A DNA stretch of 64,000 nucleotides from Melioribacter sp. (GTDB lineage: Bacteria; Bacteroidota; Ignavibacteria; Ignavibacteriales; Melioribacteraceae), in the NCBI GenBank assembly GCA_023250955.1, contig JAHEZQ010000007.1, positions 124,001 to 188,000 of the forward strand. Reading direction: 5' to 3'. How positions within the stretch are numbered: position 1 is the first letter of the stretch; every line of letters starts with the position of its first letter. A program made the translations under genes and the position numbers. Below, piece after piece: positions 47,545-56,253 of the stretch. A model generated the notes under the pieces. The model did not search any database. It saw only the letters and a program-made list of their open reading frames with translations, and was not told where the DNA came from.

Positions 47545-48231
47545 TTATTTTGATATTGCAGAAGCAAAATCGGCGGTAAAACCCGAATGTGAACTAAAGA
47601 TATATTTAATTCCCCTTAATTTAGAAACTTTTTCAATTGATTTTTTCATTTCATTCAAATCCATAATAAAAAGATTATGATTTGGAACCGAAAGTTTTCC
47701 GTTTTTAATTCTAAAAGCATCGCCGGAAAATAAGTACTTGCCGTCAATTATATATCCCATTGATCCCAGTGTGTGACCCGGAAGAGAAATGCATCTCACC
47801 TTTAGGTTGTCAATCAATAAATAATCATTGTCGTTTACAGTGACATAATTTTTAAAACAAACCGAATTCTTAATAAATGGAAGAAAACTAAATCTAGGTA
47901 TTTTATTTTCGATCATTTCATTTTCTTTTTTAGGAAAATAAAATTGAGCTTTGTAAAATAAATCGGCAGCATTTTGATGATCTATGTCTGAATGTGTAAA
48001 AAAAACAGCTTTCACATCTTCTGGCTTTATGTTATTATAATCTAAACCTTTTTTAATGATGGCTTCATTATAACCGGTATCAATGGCTATAAATCCTTTG
48101 TTGGTTCTAACCAGGCACATTTTTGTGAATAGATCGTTAATAACAATTACATCGTTAATCGGTCGGGTGGAAAGTTCTTCGTAGAACAGAAGGAACGCAG
48201 TTGAAAAGAGGTTCAGAGATATTTTTCCCAT
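47545..48231 (-). CDS. MBL-fold metallo-hydrolase with atypical HxDxDH motif
   Basis: A 228-aa metallo-beta-lactamase-fold hydrolase. IDTGYNE, THSDIDH, SLPGHTLGSMGY, LFSGDAF and SSHSGF are the successive metal-binding motifs. The first reads HSDIDH where HxHxDH is usual, so a His ligand is replaced by Asp. The N-terminus is hydrophobic (about residues 1-18), possibly an anchor. I start at ATG 48229-48231. A longer reading from GTG 48306 would begin inside the terminator hairpin of the upstream gene and is rejected. Substrate is unknown. Confidence 0.87.
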   Translation of the reverse strand: MGKISLNLFSTAFLLFYEELSTRPINDVIVINDLFTKMCLVRTNKGFIAIDTGYNEAIIKKGLDYNNIKPEDVKAVFFTHSDIDHQNAADLFYKAQFYFPKKENEMIENKIPRFSFLPFIKNSVCFKNYVTVNDNDYLLIDNLKVRCISLPGHTLGSMGYIIDGKYLFSGDAFRIKNGKLSVPNHNLFIMDLNEMKKSIEKVSKLRGIKYIFSSHSGFTADFASAISK

Positions 48232-48297
48232 AAGTCTAAGATTTAAAAAAGCATGTGATTGCTTTTCATCGTTCCCTTCAATTTTCAAAAGAAGTAA

Positions 48298-48326
48298 ATT
48301 CGGCACATCAATTTGATATGCCGAAT
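48298..48326 (-). terminator. Rho-independent terminator after the outer-membrane protein gene
   Basis: A near-perfect 29-bp palindrome (ATTCGGCA ... TGCCGAAT) lies just after the stop at 48333. Read leftwards it is followed by TTACTTCTTTT, a T-rich tail. This fits an intrinsic terminator for the gene at 48333-48926. Confidence 0.7.
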
Positions 48327-48332
48327 CAAGAA

Positions 48333-48926
48333 TTATTTTTCAATAAATACAGAGAAACCCATATTTATAGCGAGACTATTAAAACCATTTCTTTTATCTG
48401 CGCCTTTAGGATTCAAATTGAAAAGCGTATAAGAAACTCCGACACTTAACAATCCACTTTTGCCCACAAGCATTTTAACACCGGCTTTTGCACCATAACT
48501 AATACCGCTTAAATCTAAATCGGCGCCTCCGACGACAGTTGCTTTCTGTGAAACTGCAGTATAACCCAATATTCCTTCTACGTATGGGAATACATTGCCC
48601 TTAGTTGAAAACGTATAACCCGGAACAACAGTTAACAATAAATTTGTAATAGATTCTTTTGAGCCAGCTAGCTTCACTATATTAACCCCGGGACTCAATG
48701 CTACTGAAAAACCATCCATAACAAAATAATTTACATACGGCATAAAGTTAAAAAGCGACGTTGATTCACTAGCCGTAGTACCGTTAGCGACTTGAGTAAA
48801 ACTCGAATAAGCAACAGAACCGCCAAATTCAACAACACCCCTAGAGCCAAATTGAGCATGAACATTACACGCTATTGCACTTAAGAGCAATATGACGGTT
48901 GTAAATAGAGTAAAAGATTTTTTCAT
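48333..48926 (-). CDS. Outer-membrane beta-barrel protein
   Basis: A 197-aa protein with a signal peptide (residues 1-25, ending VHAQF) and alternating hydrophobic strands typical of a small eight-stranded barrel, such as FGGSVAYSSF, NYFVMDGFSVALSP, LTVVPGYTFS and LAINMGFSVFI with an aromatic near the end. AGGAGG sits just before the ATG, so expression is probably high. A GNRA-type hairpin (CTCCG ... CGGAG, near 48957-48976) is in its leader. Function is unknown. Confidence 0.8.
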   Translation of the reverse strand: MKKSFTLFTTVILLLSAIACNVHAQFGSRGVVEFGGSVAYSSFTQVANGTTASESTSLFNFMPYVNYFVMDGFSVALSPGVNIVKLAGSKESITNLLLTVVPGYTFSTKGNVFPYVEGILGYTAVSQKATVVGGADLDLSGISYGAKAGVKMLVGKSGLLSVGVSYTLFNLNPKGADKRNGFNSLAINMGFSVFIEK

Positions 48927-49537
48927 AATTTACCTCCTGATATTTAATCGCTAATTCTCCGACGCTTTCGCCGGAGGCTACAATATTTTGCTAAAGAACA
49001 CCAACACGACACGAAAAAAGGAAATTATTTTTGTAATAAAATTATCTTATTTATACTCTCGATCGCCAAATTAAAATACCGAATAAAAAAAATATATACA
49101 AAAACTTTTTTTATTTATGAGATCACCATAAAAAGAGTAAAATTATTCAGCAAAACGTTTATTATTAGAGTAAGGTTTTTAATAAATTTCAGAGGGCAAA
49201 TTTATTCACAACAGATTCATTTCAAGCGCTTCTAGCAGAAAAAGATACAACCATCTTCAATTACTTGTGGAAACATTTATAGGAATATATAGAGCAATAA
49301 ACCATGAAGGTCGACAACACTATAAAAACTATTTTCAGTGTATGTAAAAAAATATCAGAACGATCTATTTATTGCCACAATTCGGTTGCTAATGTTTTGG
49401 ACATGAGAAAGCGAATAACAATAGAATGACGACAAACGCCTGCCTCTCTTTGGTTATAGATTTATTACCCATACAACCTCCTCGCAGATGTTTTCTTAAA
49501 AAAACACAATGGAAGAAATTATAGCCTTAATGATCCA
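48927..49537. other. 611-bp AT-rich intergenic region
   Basis: It separates the barrel protein from gamma-glutamyltransferase. It contains a short hairpin (about 48957-48976) in the barrel gene leader and one short open frame with a strong ribosome-binding site at 49389-49472. Otherwise I see only AT-rich sequence with no repeat, tRNA or recognisable RNA. Confidence 0.6.
49389..49472 (-). CDS. Possible small protein (27 aa) with a strong ribosome-binding site
   Basis: Reading leftwards, GAGGAGG is followed after 4 bases by an ATG and 27 codons: basic start MGNKSITKERQ, then the hydrophobic FVVILLLFAFSC and a short PKH tail. This looks like a tiny membrane or lipoprotein-like peptide. The strong Shine-Dalgarno sequence is the only real support. 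It could be chance. Confidence 0.3.
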   Translation of the reverse strand: MGNKSITKERQAFVVILLLFAFSCPKH

Positions 49538-51283
49538 TTAGAAACCTACAGCAGCCCCACTGCTCCTTGGATCCGATGCACCAAAAATTACATGATTGTT
49601 GTTGTCAATCATTATTCCTTCAGCCAACCCTAAAATTGTAAATTTTTGATTAGCATCTTCAAATTTGTATCCCATCTTTTGCAGATTGGTTTTTACATCT
49701 TTCGGAAAGGAAAACTTTTCGTAAAATATTTCGTCCGGCATCCACTGATGATGAATTCTCGGCGCAGAGACAGCTTCTGCAATGTTCATTCCGAAATCAA
49801 TACAATTCATAATTACTTGCAGAACAGTAGTGATAATTCTCGAGCCGCCCGGCGAACCGATTATGATGAATGGTTTATCATCTTTTAAAACGATTGTTGG
49901 AGTCATTGAACTAAGAGGTCTCTTACCCGGTTGAATTGAATTTCCTTCAGATCCCAACAAACCAAATTGATTTGGCTCGCCAGGCTTAGCGCTGAAATCA
50001 TCCATTTCATTGTTGAGCAAAAATCCTGCACCTTCCACAACAATCCCGGAGCCGAATGCAGAATTAATAGTTGTTGTTACACTCACGGCATTTCCACTCT
50101 CATCATAAACGGAATAGTGAGTTGTTTCATCACTCTCTTTAAATTTTGTGGGATCGCCTGCATTTATTTCTTTGGAAGGAACGGCTTCGTCTTTTCGCGT
50201 TTCAATTTTATTGTAAATAGTTTTTGCGTACGTTTTTGAGATCAATCCTTTTCGGGGAACATTAAAAAAATCTTCATCACCCAAAAGAAAAGTTCTATCT
50301 GCATAAGTGTATTTCATCGTTTCAACAAGGTTGTGAATATATTCACCGCTTCCCCAATCGCCTTTTGAGAATTTATAGTTCTCAAGAATGTTTAACATTT
50401 CAATAAGAGCGATACCGCCGGAACTCGATGGAGGCATGGAAATTATTTTGTAACCACGATATGTTCCTTCAACAGGAGTTCTTTCTACTGGTTTGTATTC
50501 ATCAAGATCTGCTTGAGTTATATATCCGCCGAGAGATTGGATTTGTTTAACAAGCAACTTAGCCGTTCTTCCTTTGTAGAAACCATCGGCTCCTTTTTCT
50601 TTGATCAGCTCAAGAGAATTTGCAAGGTCGGTCTGTTTTAATAAATCCCCCTCTTGAAAAGGAGCGCCGTCTTTTGAAAAAATTTTGTAAGTAGAAACAT
50701 ATTTTTTGAATAAAGGAAGAAAAGTTTTAAAACCACTGGCAGTTTTATAATCAAGAAGCCACCCGTTTTTAGCAAGATCAATCGCCGGTTGAATTACTTG
50801 CGTAAGAGACATCGTTCCATATTTTTTGAGCGCGTAAATTAATCCCGCCACGCTTCCCGGCACAGCAGCAGAAGTCGTTCCTTCTTGACTTAAAGCAGGA
50901 ATGTAATTTCCGTTTTTATCAAGGTACATATCTTTATTTGCAGACAGCGGCGCCTTCTCGCGGTAATCAATCGTGGTATTCATCCCACTTTGTAAATGAA
51001 TAACCATATATCCACCGCCGCCAATGTTGCCCGCATAGGGATAAGTAACTGCCAAAGCAAATCCAACCGCAACAGCAGCATCAACAGCATTGCCGCCTTT
51101 CTCCATAATTTTTACACCAACTCGTGAAGCAATTTCACTTGCCGAGACAACCATTCCGCGTTTGTTTCTTACTAATTGAGACGATTGTGCAAAAGCACCG
51201 GAATTCAATATGGCAATTATTAGTAAGCTGTTAATAATTTCGAAAAATTTTTTTTTAATGCATACGTTTTTAAAACTTATCAC
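49538..51283 (-). CDS. ggt: Gamma-glutamyltransferase (glutathione hydrolase)
   Basis: A 581-aa periplasmic N-terminal-nucleophile hydrolase that removes or transfers the gamma-glutamyl group of glutathione-like peptides. The signal peptide (NSLLIIAILNSGAFAQ) precedes the mature start. GMVVSASEIASRVG and GNAVDAAVAVGFALAVTYP are typical. The autocleavage Thr is in ESDETTHYSVYDESGNAVS, which splits the chain into large and small subunits. GSPGGSRIITTVLQ is the substrate-binding glycine loop. The start is GTG at 51281-51283; the next in-frame ATG would lose the signal peptide. Confidence 0.95.
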   Translation of the reverse strand: MISFKNVCIKKKFFEIINSLLIIAILNSGAFAQSSQLVRNKRGMVVSASEIASRVGVKIMEKGGNAVDAAVAVGFALAVTYPYAGNIGGGGYMVIHLQSGMNTTIDYREKAPLSANKDMYLDKNGNYIPALSQEGTTSAAVPGSVAGLIYALKKYGTMSLTQVIQPAIDLAKNGWLLDYKTASGFKTFLPLFKKYVSTYKIFSKDGAPFQEGDLLKQTDLANSLELIKEKGADGFYKGRTAKLLVKQIQSLGGYITQADLDEYKPVERTPVEGTYRGYKIISMPPSSSGGIALIEMLNILENYKFSKGDWGSGEYIHNLVETMKYTYADRTFLLGDEDFFNVPRKGLISKTYAKTIYNKIETRKDEAVPSKEINAGDPTKFKESDETTHYSVYDESGNAVSVTTTINSAFGSGIVVEGAGFLLNNEMDDFSAKPGEPNQFGLLGSEGNSIQPGKRPLSSMTPTIVLKDDKPFIIIGSPGGSRIITTVLQVIMNCIDFGMNIAEAVSAPRIHHQWMPDEIFYEKFSFPKDVKTNLQKMGYKFEDANQKFTILGLAEGIMIDNNNHVIFGASDPRSSGAAVGF

Positions 51284-51413
51284 CGCTACTCCACAAATAT
51301 TTATTATGAAAAATACTTTTTCTAAAGCACCAAATAAACGTTAATGCTGAAATATTTTACAATGTATTTATTCTAAGCCTGACTCAACATTGAAGAAATC
51401 GCTTTAAAACAAG

Positions 51414-51440
51414 AAAGCCCCTCACTCTCGGAAGGGCTTT
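51414..51440 (-). terminator. Intrinsic terminator hairpin
   Basis: AAAGCCC (51414-51420) pairs with GGGCTTT (51434-51440). Read leftwards it is followed by CTTGTTTT. It lies 25-30 bp after the small open frame at 51469-51566 and is the likely end of that unit. Confidence 0.65.
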
Positions 51441-51468
51441 GGCTAAAAACAATTTTTATTAAAATTAA

Positions 51469-51566
51469 TTAGTCACCGCCCCAAGCAAAGTAAATTGCAC
51501 GAGCAAACAACACAGCATAATTGGAAAATTTGTTTTTATGTTTATGATTATTTTTTTCTTGTTCAT
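51469..51566 (-). CDS. Candidate small protein needing a frameshift or slippage at an A7 run
   Basis: From ATG 51564-51566 the frame starts MNKKK, then meets seven A residues. Without slippage it runs on as a hydrophobic 33-aa frame to 51465. A -1 shift (or one extra A) in the run gives NNHKHKNKFSNYAVLFAR ending AIYFAWGGD, stopping at 51469-51471. This second version looks more protein-like. The frame has a sigma70-like promoter before it and a terminator after it. A sequencing indel, transcriptional slippage, or a plain non-coding RNA are all possible. Confidence 0.35.
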
Positions 51567-51577
51567 AATTTGAAAAT

Positions 51578-51606
51578 AAAGTAATTAAAAAAGAATATTA
51601 TGTCAA
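51578..51606 (-). promoter_or_regulatory. Promoter-like TTGACA-N17-TACTTT
   Basis: Read leftwards, TTGACA (51601-51606) and TACTTT (51578-51583) are separated by 17 bases, the ideal spacing for a sigma70 promoter. It points to the small open frame at 51566, which would have a very short leader. Confidence 0.5.
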
Positions 51607-51670
51607 GCAACGAGGAGAGCCCACTCTTCTAATTAGTACTAAAATCTTTTGGACGCAACTGGAAAAAACA

Positions 51671-54322
51671 TTACATATTAAACCAATAAGAAAATTTTAC
51701 CATTAAGATATTATCCCCATCAGTTCTCCAAAGGTTTTTGAAATCCCTCGCGAAATTAAAGTCGCCGGGATTCTCAAAATTTGTTTGATTATGAGACCAT
51801 ACAAAATAAAAAATAGAACCTGGTAAAATCTCCCACCGCAACACAGCGGTGCCTCTTAAGGATTTATAATTAAAATTTGGATTACCGAACGTAAATCCGA
51901 GTGAAGAACCTGCACCATCTGGATCAACAGAATATAATTGTGTTGCTGAATCGTAATTAATGGTTGAGCCAGAACTTCCGTAAACATTAAAATCGGTAGT
52001 CTTGGCTTTTGCAAGTTCTTTGAATCCACCGTATTCTCCAACTGCAAAGAAGGGCTGCATAAATAATTGTAAACTAAGCGATGGTGAAAAAGTCCAATTC
52101 AAACGGATGTTGGCTGAAAGAGTGTGTTGATTTATTTTTCCGAAGACATATCTTGTGTTAAACGTATTAACCGCGACAGCATCATCAAAATTGCCAACCC
52201 ATTGACGAGGATCTTCGTTTACAGAGTAATCTGGACCAATGCTGAAAGTAATCTGTGTGCTTGGTTTCCAGGTTAACGCTAAGCTATACTCTTGAAATAC
52301 ACCGCCGACAGCATCTTTTGCATATGTTGCGTTTAGTTCTCCGATAATTTTTTCTCTGCTATCTGAACTAGCATAAAGCCATACATTATATTCTGAAGGC
52401 TGAATAGTTAATGGACCGCCGCGCGTAAACGATTTGTTTATTGATTCAAAAGAGTAATTGCCGCCAACGTTGATACTATAATAATTTGTAAATGTAACAC
52501 CAGCTCTTCCCCAAACAAAATTACTAATTGTATTTCCCTCAAAATCGAAAGACCGCGCATATGATGTGTAAATATTTTTAGATCTGAAAATTCCCTCTGG
52601 TTCAAACCAACGGTAACCTAAAACCGTGTGCAGATTAATTCTGTCTGCCATCCATTGGTAACCCAGATCGTTCTGCTCAAAGCCGGGAGAAACAAATCCT
52701 ACCGAAGTGTTGATGTAAAAATTCCCTTGTTGTTTATTTAACATAATTCTTCCATAATAACCCGAAAGAGAAGTTCTTGTCGAATCATAAGTTGCATAAG
52801 TTGCATCGGGTCTTTGGTAATATCTGTAAGGTTGTTTTTGTAATGTTTGCAAAAATTCTTTTGTTCCATTAACATAAGTACCGGCAAAAGCTGCAGCGAC
52901 AACATATTCTTTATTATCATCAAGCGTAGTCCAACCATCTAAACCGAGAGCATAAGCATTCTTTGAAAAATTATTTTTTAGAGGATTATCATTAAAACCT
53001 CTATTGACATTAGTAAACATAAATCCAAGCGACTGTCTTCCTTCGTTAAATTCTTTTTTCGAACGAAGAACGCCATAATAAGTAAGGGGTTCAACCTCTT
53101 CATTTGTTTTAATGCCGTTATTCCAAAGAGAAGCATAAGTTCTTTCAGTAACCGCAGCAATGGCTCCGATAGAAGTTGTTTCATCGAGCTTTCCGGAAAG
53201 TTTTGCCGCGCCGAGAATTTTTGTTTCTGACGGATATTGAACATATTCAGCATTTGACACCACGCCTCTTGGCGGACGACCAATTCTCCGTGAGTAAAAT
53301 AATTCAGGCCAGCCGAAATTAAATCCCCAATTATTATTAACTCCACCTATTCCAAAATAAAAATTATCGGATCCCTCAATGAAGAATGGACGCTTTTCGT
53401 TGAAGTAAGATTCGAACGCTGATAAATTTATTACTGCGGGGTCAACCTCAACTTGACCGAAATCCGGGTTTATTGTACCATCTATATTAAGATTACTTCC
53501 AATCCCGATTTTAAAATCAGCTCCGAACGTTGATTTAAATTGACTGGATTTGTAGAAAGGATCATTTTGATCGTGAACGAGAGATTGAGCTTTTTGAACA
53601 ACATAAGGAAGTATTTCGAAACGTTGTTTGGGTTTTACGCCGTCAAGTCCGTTAAGAGTTGCAAATCTTGAAACGAAACCGCTTTCGTTTTTAGGAACCA
53701 TAACATAAAATGATTTTTCATTATTGCGTTTTATTTCTCTTGTAAAATTTACTCCCCATATCATTTTATCTACTTCATTAAAACGAAGTTGCGAAAAAGG
53801 AATTTTCATTTCTACAGTCCAGCCGGTTTCATCAATAGATGTTTTTGATTCCCAAATACCATCCCAAGTCCCGTCATCCCAGCTGTCGTTAAACAAAACA
53901 CCATCAACCATAGTGCCGCCCGCGTTAACCGCAAAATAATTTCCTGTACGCTTGTCATCGTAAGCATCAACATAAAAACCAAACCAGTCTGAGTTTGAAT
54001 ATCCATCTCTTCTTGAAAGACTTGCATCAATCATTTCCGGTTTAGAATCATATAAATGTGCCGCCACATAAATATTATCTTCATCATAGGCAATCCACAC
54101 CTCCGTTTTTTCTGTGGCAGGTGCGCCTTCGTTGGGATCGCGTTGAGTAAAATCTTTTATAGGCTCTTTCCGCCAAATCGGTTCGGTAAGCTTGCCATCA
54201 AGAGTTATTGTTAAATTATTTAATCGATAAGCAGGTACAACTTTTTGCGTGCTAACTTTACCAGAGCCGAAAATCAATATCTGTGCTAGAAAGTAAAAAA
54301 AGATTGTCATTAATTTTCTCAT
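51671..54322 (-). CDS. DUF5916 outer-membrane protein with CBM9-like N-terminus
   Basis: An 883-aa exported protein. A signal peptide is followed by a CBM9-like domain (residues about 30-220), visible as LDGKLTEPIWRKEP, AYDEDNIYVAAHLYD and VEMKIPFSQLRFN. The rest (DUF5916) is rich in amphipathic beta strands, such as FGADFKIGIGSNLNIDGTINPDFGQVEVDPAVINL and a C-terminal FSYWFN with a terminal aromatic, consistent with an outer-membrane barrel. Such proteins are widespread in Bacteroidota with unproven function, possibly carbohydrate-related. It stands alone. Confidence 0.9.
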   Translation of the reverse strand: MRKLMTIFFYFLAQILIFGSGKVSTQKVVPAYRLNNLTITLDGKLTEPIWRKEPIKDFTQRDPNEGAPATEKTEVWIAYDEDNIYVAAHLYDSKPEMIDASLSRRDGYSNSDWFGFYVDAYDDKRTGNYFAVNAGGTMVDGVLFNDSWDDGTWDGIWESKTSIDETGWTVEMKIPFSQLRFNEVDKMIWGVNFTREIKRNNEKSFYVMVPKNESGFVSRFATLNGLDGVKPKQRFEILPYVVQKAQSLVHDQNDPFYKSSQFKSTFGADFKIGIGSNLNIDGTINPDFGQVEVDPAVINLSAFESYFNEKRPFFIEGSDNFYFGIGGVNNNWGFNFGWPELFYSRRIGRPPRGVVSNAEYVQYPSETKILGAAKLSGKLDETTSIGAIAAVTERTYASLWNNGIKTNEEVEPLTYYGVLRSKKEFNEGRQSLGFMFTNVNRGFNDNPLKNNFSKNAYALGLDGWTTLDDNKEYVVAAAFAGTYVNGTKEFLQTLQKQPYRYYQRPDATYATYDSTRTSLSGYYGRIMLNKQQGNFYINTSVGFVSPGFEQNDLGYQWMADRINLHTVLGYRWFEPEGIFRSKNIYTSYARSFDFEGNTISNFVWGRAGVTFTNYYSINVGGNYSFESINKSFTRGGPLTIQPSEYNVWLYASSDSREKIIGELNATYAKDAVGGVFQEYSLALTWKPSTQITFSIGPDYSVNEDPRQWVGNFDDAVAVNTFNTRYVFGKINQHTLSANIRLNWTFSPSLSLQLFMQPFFAVGEYGGFKELAKAKTTDFNVYGSSGSTINYDSATQLYSVDPDGAGSSLGFTFGNPNFNYKSLRGTAVLRWEILPGSIFYFVWSHNQTNFENPGDFNFARDFKNLWRTDGDNILMVKFSYWFNM

Positions 54323-54458
54323 ACAAAACCCTTTCCTGATGATTTTAATAACTCAATTCATAAACCAAAAAATCTAACACAGGTTTAGACTTGCAAGAAG
54401 ATAAAAGGTTGCTTTATAGAACCGTAAAAATTTTGGGTGGGTGGATTCGTCAGACAAT

Positions 54459-54487
54459 GAGAAGGCGGGTGATTAACCCACCTCCTC
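54459..54487 (-). terminator. Strong hairpin after the DUF4252 gene
   Basis: GAGAAGGCGGGT (54459-54470) and ACCCACCTCCTC (54476-54487) pair over 12 positions, with two G-U pairs on one strand, around a 5-base loop. It lies 10 bp after the end of the sigma/anti-sigma/DUF4252 operon. No T-run follows, so it may be a terminator or mRNA end stabiliser. Confidence 0.5.
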
Positions 54488-54497
54488 AGACACAAAT

Positions 54498-55082
54498 TTA
54501 TTTCTCTTTCTTGGCTTTATCTAAACCGGGGACGTGTAATTGCTCGGAGAGTTTTCCTATTGTACTAAGATCAATTTTACCAACGATATTTACAAAAGTT
54601 GCTTTTCCAGAATCATCGGAATTTTCCCCGCCCTTTAATAACTTTTCTAAAGAGACAATTGTTAATCCAACAAATTCGTTGTCGGCGCCCTTCTTAATAT
54701 AAACATTGGTATAGTTCCCTTTGCTGTTAGTGCGGATAATTCGATCCCAGCTTTTCGATTGCAAATTATTGTCCATTGATTCAACAGCGGCTTCCATATT
54801 TGTAAGCTCGTTCTTGGGAATTTTAAATTCATTTACACGAACTAATTTTAATCCGCCGAGAGCGTCGCCCAATCCCTCCTTTTTGCCTTCAGCAAGACCG
54901 GCAACCATTTTCAACAAAGGCTCTTCAAGATAAACCTCGGTGATTGATTCGGCGTTCTTTAACTGTGCAAAATCTTTATAGTTAAAGTAACCGGGATATT
55001 TTGAATAATCTTCTTTCTGCTGAGCAAAGAAAAAAGCACTCATTGCAAAAAGTAGAACGAGAGTTGTTTTTAATGTTTTCAT
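54498..55082 (-). CDS. DUF4252 domain protein, probable exported
   Basis: A 194-aa protein with a signal peptide (TLVLLFAMSAFFFAQQ) and a DUF4252 body: ESITEVYLEEPLLKMVAGL, VRVNEFKIP, and VNIVGKIDLSTIGKLSEQL at the end. DUF4252 proteins are typically small exported or lipoproteins found beside ECF sigma factors in Bacteroidota. It overlaps the upstream gene by 4 bp, so it belongs to the sigma operon and may be its target or sensor. Function is unknown. Confidence 0.88.
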   Translation of the reverse strand: MKTLKTTLVLLFAMSAFFFAQQKEDYSKYPGYFNYKDFAQLKNAESITEVYLEEPLLKMVAGLAEGKKEGLGDALGGLKLVRVNEFKIPKNELTNMEAAVESMDNNLQSKSWDRIIRTNSKGNYTNVYIKKGADNEFVGLTIVSLEKLLKGGENSDDSGKATFVNIVGKIDLSTIGKLSEQLHVPGLDKAKKEK

Positions 55083-55645
55083 TTTGTTTCTCCTTCTAAT
55101 ATGTTGTTTACAATTCCAATTCCTTCGTTAATAGGTTTAGCAACGCGCTCACCCATTATTTCGTTTTCAAGTGTAGACTGAGTCTGTTTGAAAAATCTCC
55201 CAACTATGGCAAGAGCTTGGCGCGCCTGTTTATCGGCGTTAATTATTTCTGTTTCTGAATATTTGTAATTGTATTGAACCGGTTTATTAATTATAAGCGT
55301 TGTAACAATTGTTATAATTAGAATGATTGTTGTTAATGCCGAGATAATCGGTCGCGAGAAAACCATAGAATAAAAATCAAATAAAAATGAGGTTGCGTTT
55401 TTTAAGGCGGGAAAATTTTTTCTAACAACATTTCTAAGTAGGTCATCAGAATATTCTTCTTCGCGAAGCACGTTAACTTCTTTTGCGGTTTGTTTGTATG
55501 AATTGAGAGCCTTACTTATTTCCGGATTTTGTTTTGCGGCGCGCAGAACAATAAATTCATCTTTCAATGTTGCGTCTCCGTAAGCAACGGAAATTATTTT
55601 ATTTAACATCTCTTCGTTTAACTCATACGATTTCTTGCTGACCAT
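55079..55645 (-). CDS. Probable anti-sigma-like single-pass membrane protein
   Basis: A 188-aa protein with one membrane segment (residues about 96-120, PIISALTTIILIITIVTTLI). The N-terminal cytoplasmic half (residues 1-90) is helical and would contact the sigma factor; the C-terminal half (121-188) is outside. It lacks an obvious zinc motif, so the anti-sigma role comes from position: its start overlaps the sigma gene by 23 bp and its end overlaps DUF4252 by 4 bp. Confidence 0.65.
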   Translation of the reverse strand: MVSKKSYELNEEMLNKIISVAYGDATLKDEFIVLRAAKQNPEISKALNSYKQTAKEVNVLREEEYSDDLLRNVVRKNFPALKNATSFLFDFYSMVFSRPIISALTTIILIITIVTTLIINKPVQYNYKYSETEIINADKQARQALAIVGRFFKQTQSTLENEIMGERVAKPINEGIGIVNNILEGETK

Positions 55646-56156
55646 ATTCCTTTAACTCCTCTTGCAATTTTTTTCTAGCCCTTAGAAGATAAACCTTAAC
55701 CGAATTAATCGGCAAATCGAGAGCCATGCTAATCTCTTTGTATTTCATTTCTTCTATTTCGTATAGAACAAAGACGCTTCTTAAATTTTCGGGCATCCGT
55801 TGAATTGCCTCTTTAACTTTTGACGCAATCATTTTAAAGTGTGTTATTAAATATGGATTCTCGGAATCATGATTTTTGCTATATGTATCTTCGAAGAATT
55901 CATCTATCTCCAACTCCCGTTTTACCGCAACGGTACGTCTTCGTAAAAAATCTATACACAAATTGTTTGTTGTTTTTATGATCCATGTTTTAGCTGCAAG
56001 TATGTTGAACTTATCAATGTTTTGCCAGATTCGAATCATTACTTCCTGCGTAACATCATCGGCATCCATTCTGTTTTTCAGCATATAAAGCGAGTAAGTA
56101 TAAATTTTGTTTTTATACTGCTGAATTAAGAAGCGATATCTCTGTTCTGCAAACAT
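55623..56156 (-). CDS. ECF-type sigma-70 factor
   Basis: A 177-aa extracytoplasmic-function sigma factor. Region 2 contains LKNRMDADDVTQEVMIRIWQNI and TWIIKTTNNLCIDFLRRR. Region 4 contains VFVLYEIEEMKYKEISMALDL with the recognition helix NSVKVYLLRARKKL. It starts a three-gene operon with a membrane partner and a DUF4252 protein, probably autoregulated and signal-responsive. Target promoters are unknown. Confidence 0.94.
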   Translation of the reverse strand: MFAEQRYRFLIQQYKNKIYTYSLYMLKNRMDADDVTQEVMIRIWQNIDKFNILAAKTWIIKTTNNLCIDFLRRRTVAVKRELEIDEFFEDTYSKNHDSENPYLITHFKMIASKVKEAIQRMPENLRSVFVLYEIEEMKYKEISMALDLPINSVKVYLLRARKKLQEELKEYGQQEIV

Positions 56157-56253
56157 TTATGATTTTCTATATTACAGACGAAACAATTAATTCTATTGTT
56201 ACATTCTTTATTAAGAATTATTTTCAAAGTAAATCTTATAAAGGAATATCATA

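Noticed and set aside
48232-48306. N-terminal extension of the MBL hydrolase from GTG 48306
   Set aside because: The GTG lies inside the terminator palindrome of the upstream gene (48298-48326), and the extra 25 residues are not part of the MBL fold.
49304-49429. 41-aa + strand frame starting MKVDNTIKTIF
   Set aside because: No ribosome-binding site, no domain, and it overlaps the opposite-strand peptide with the strong Shine-Dalgarno. Probably chance.
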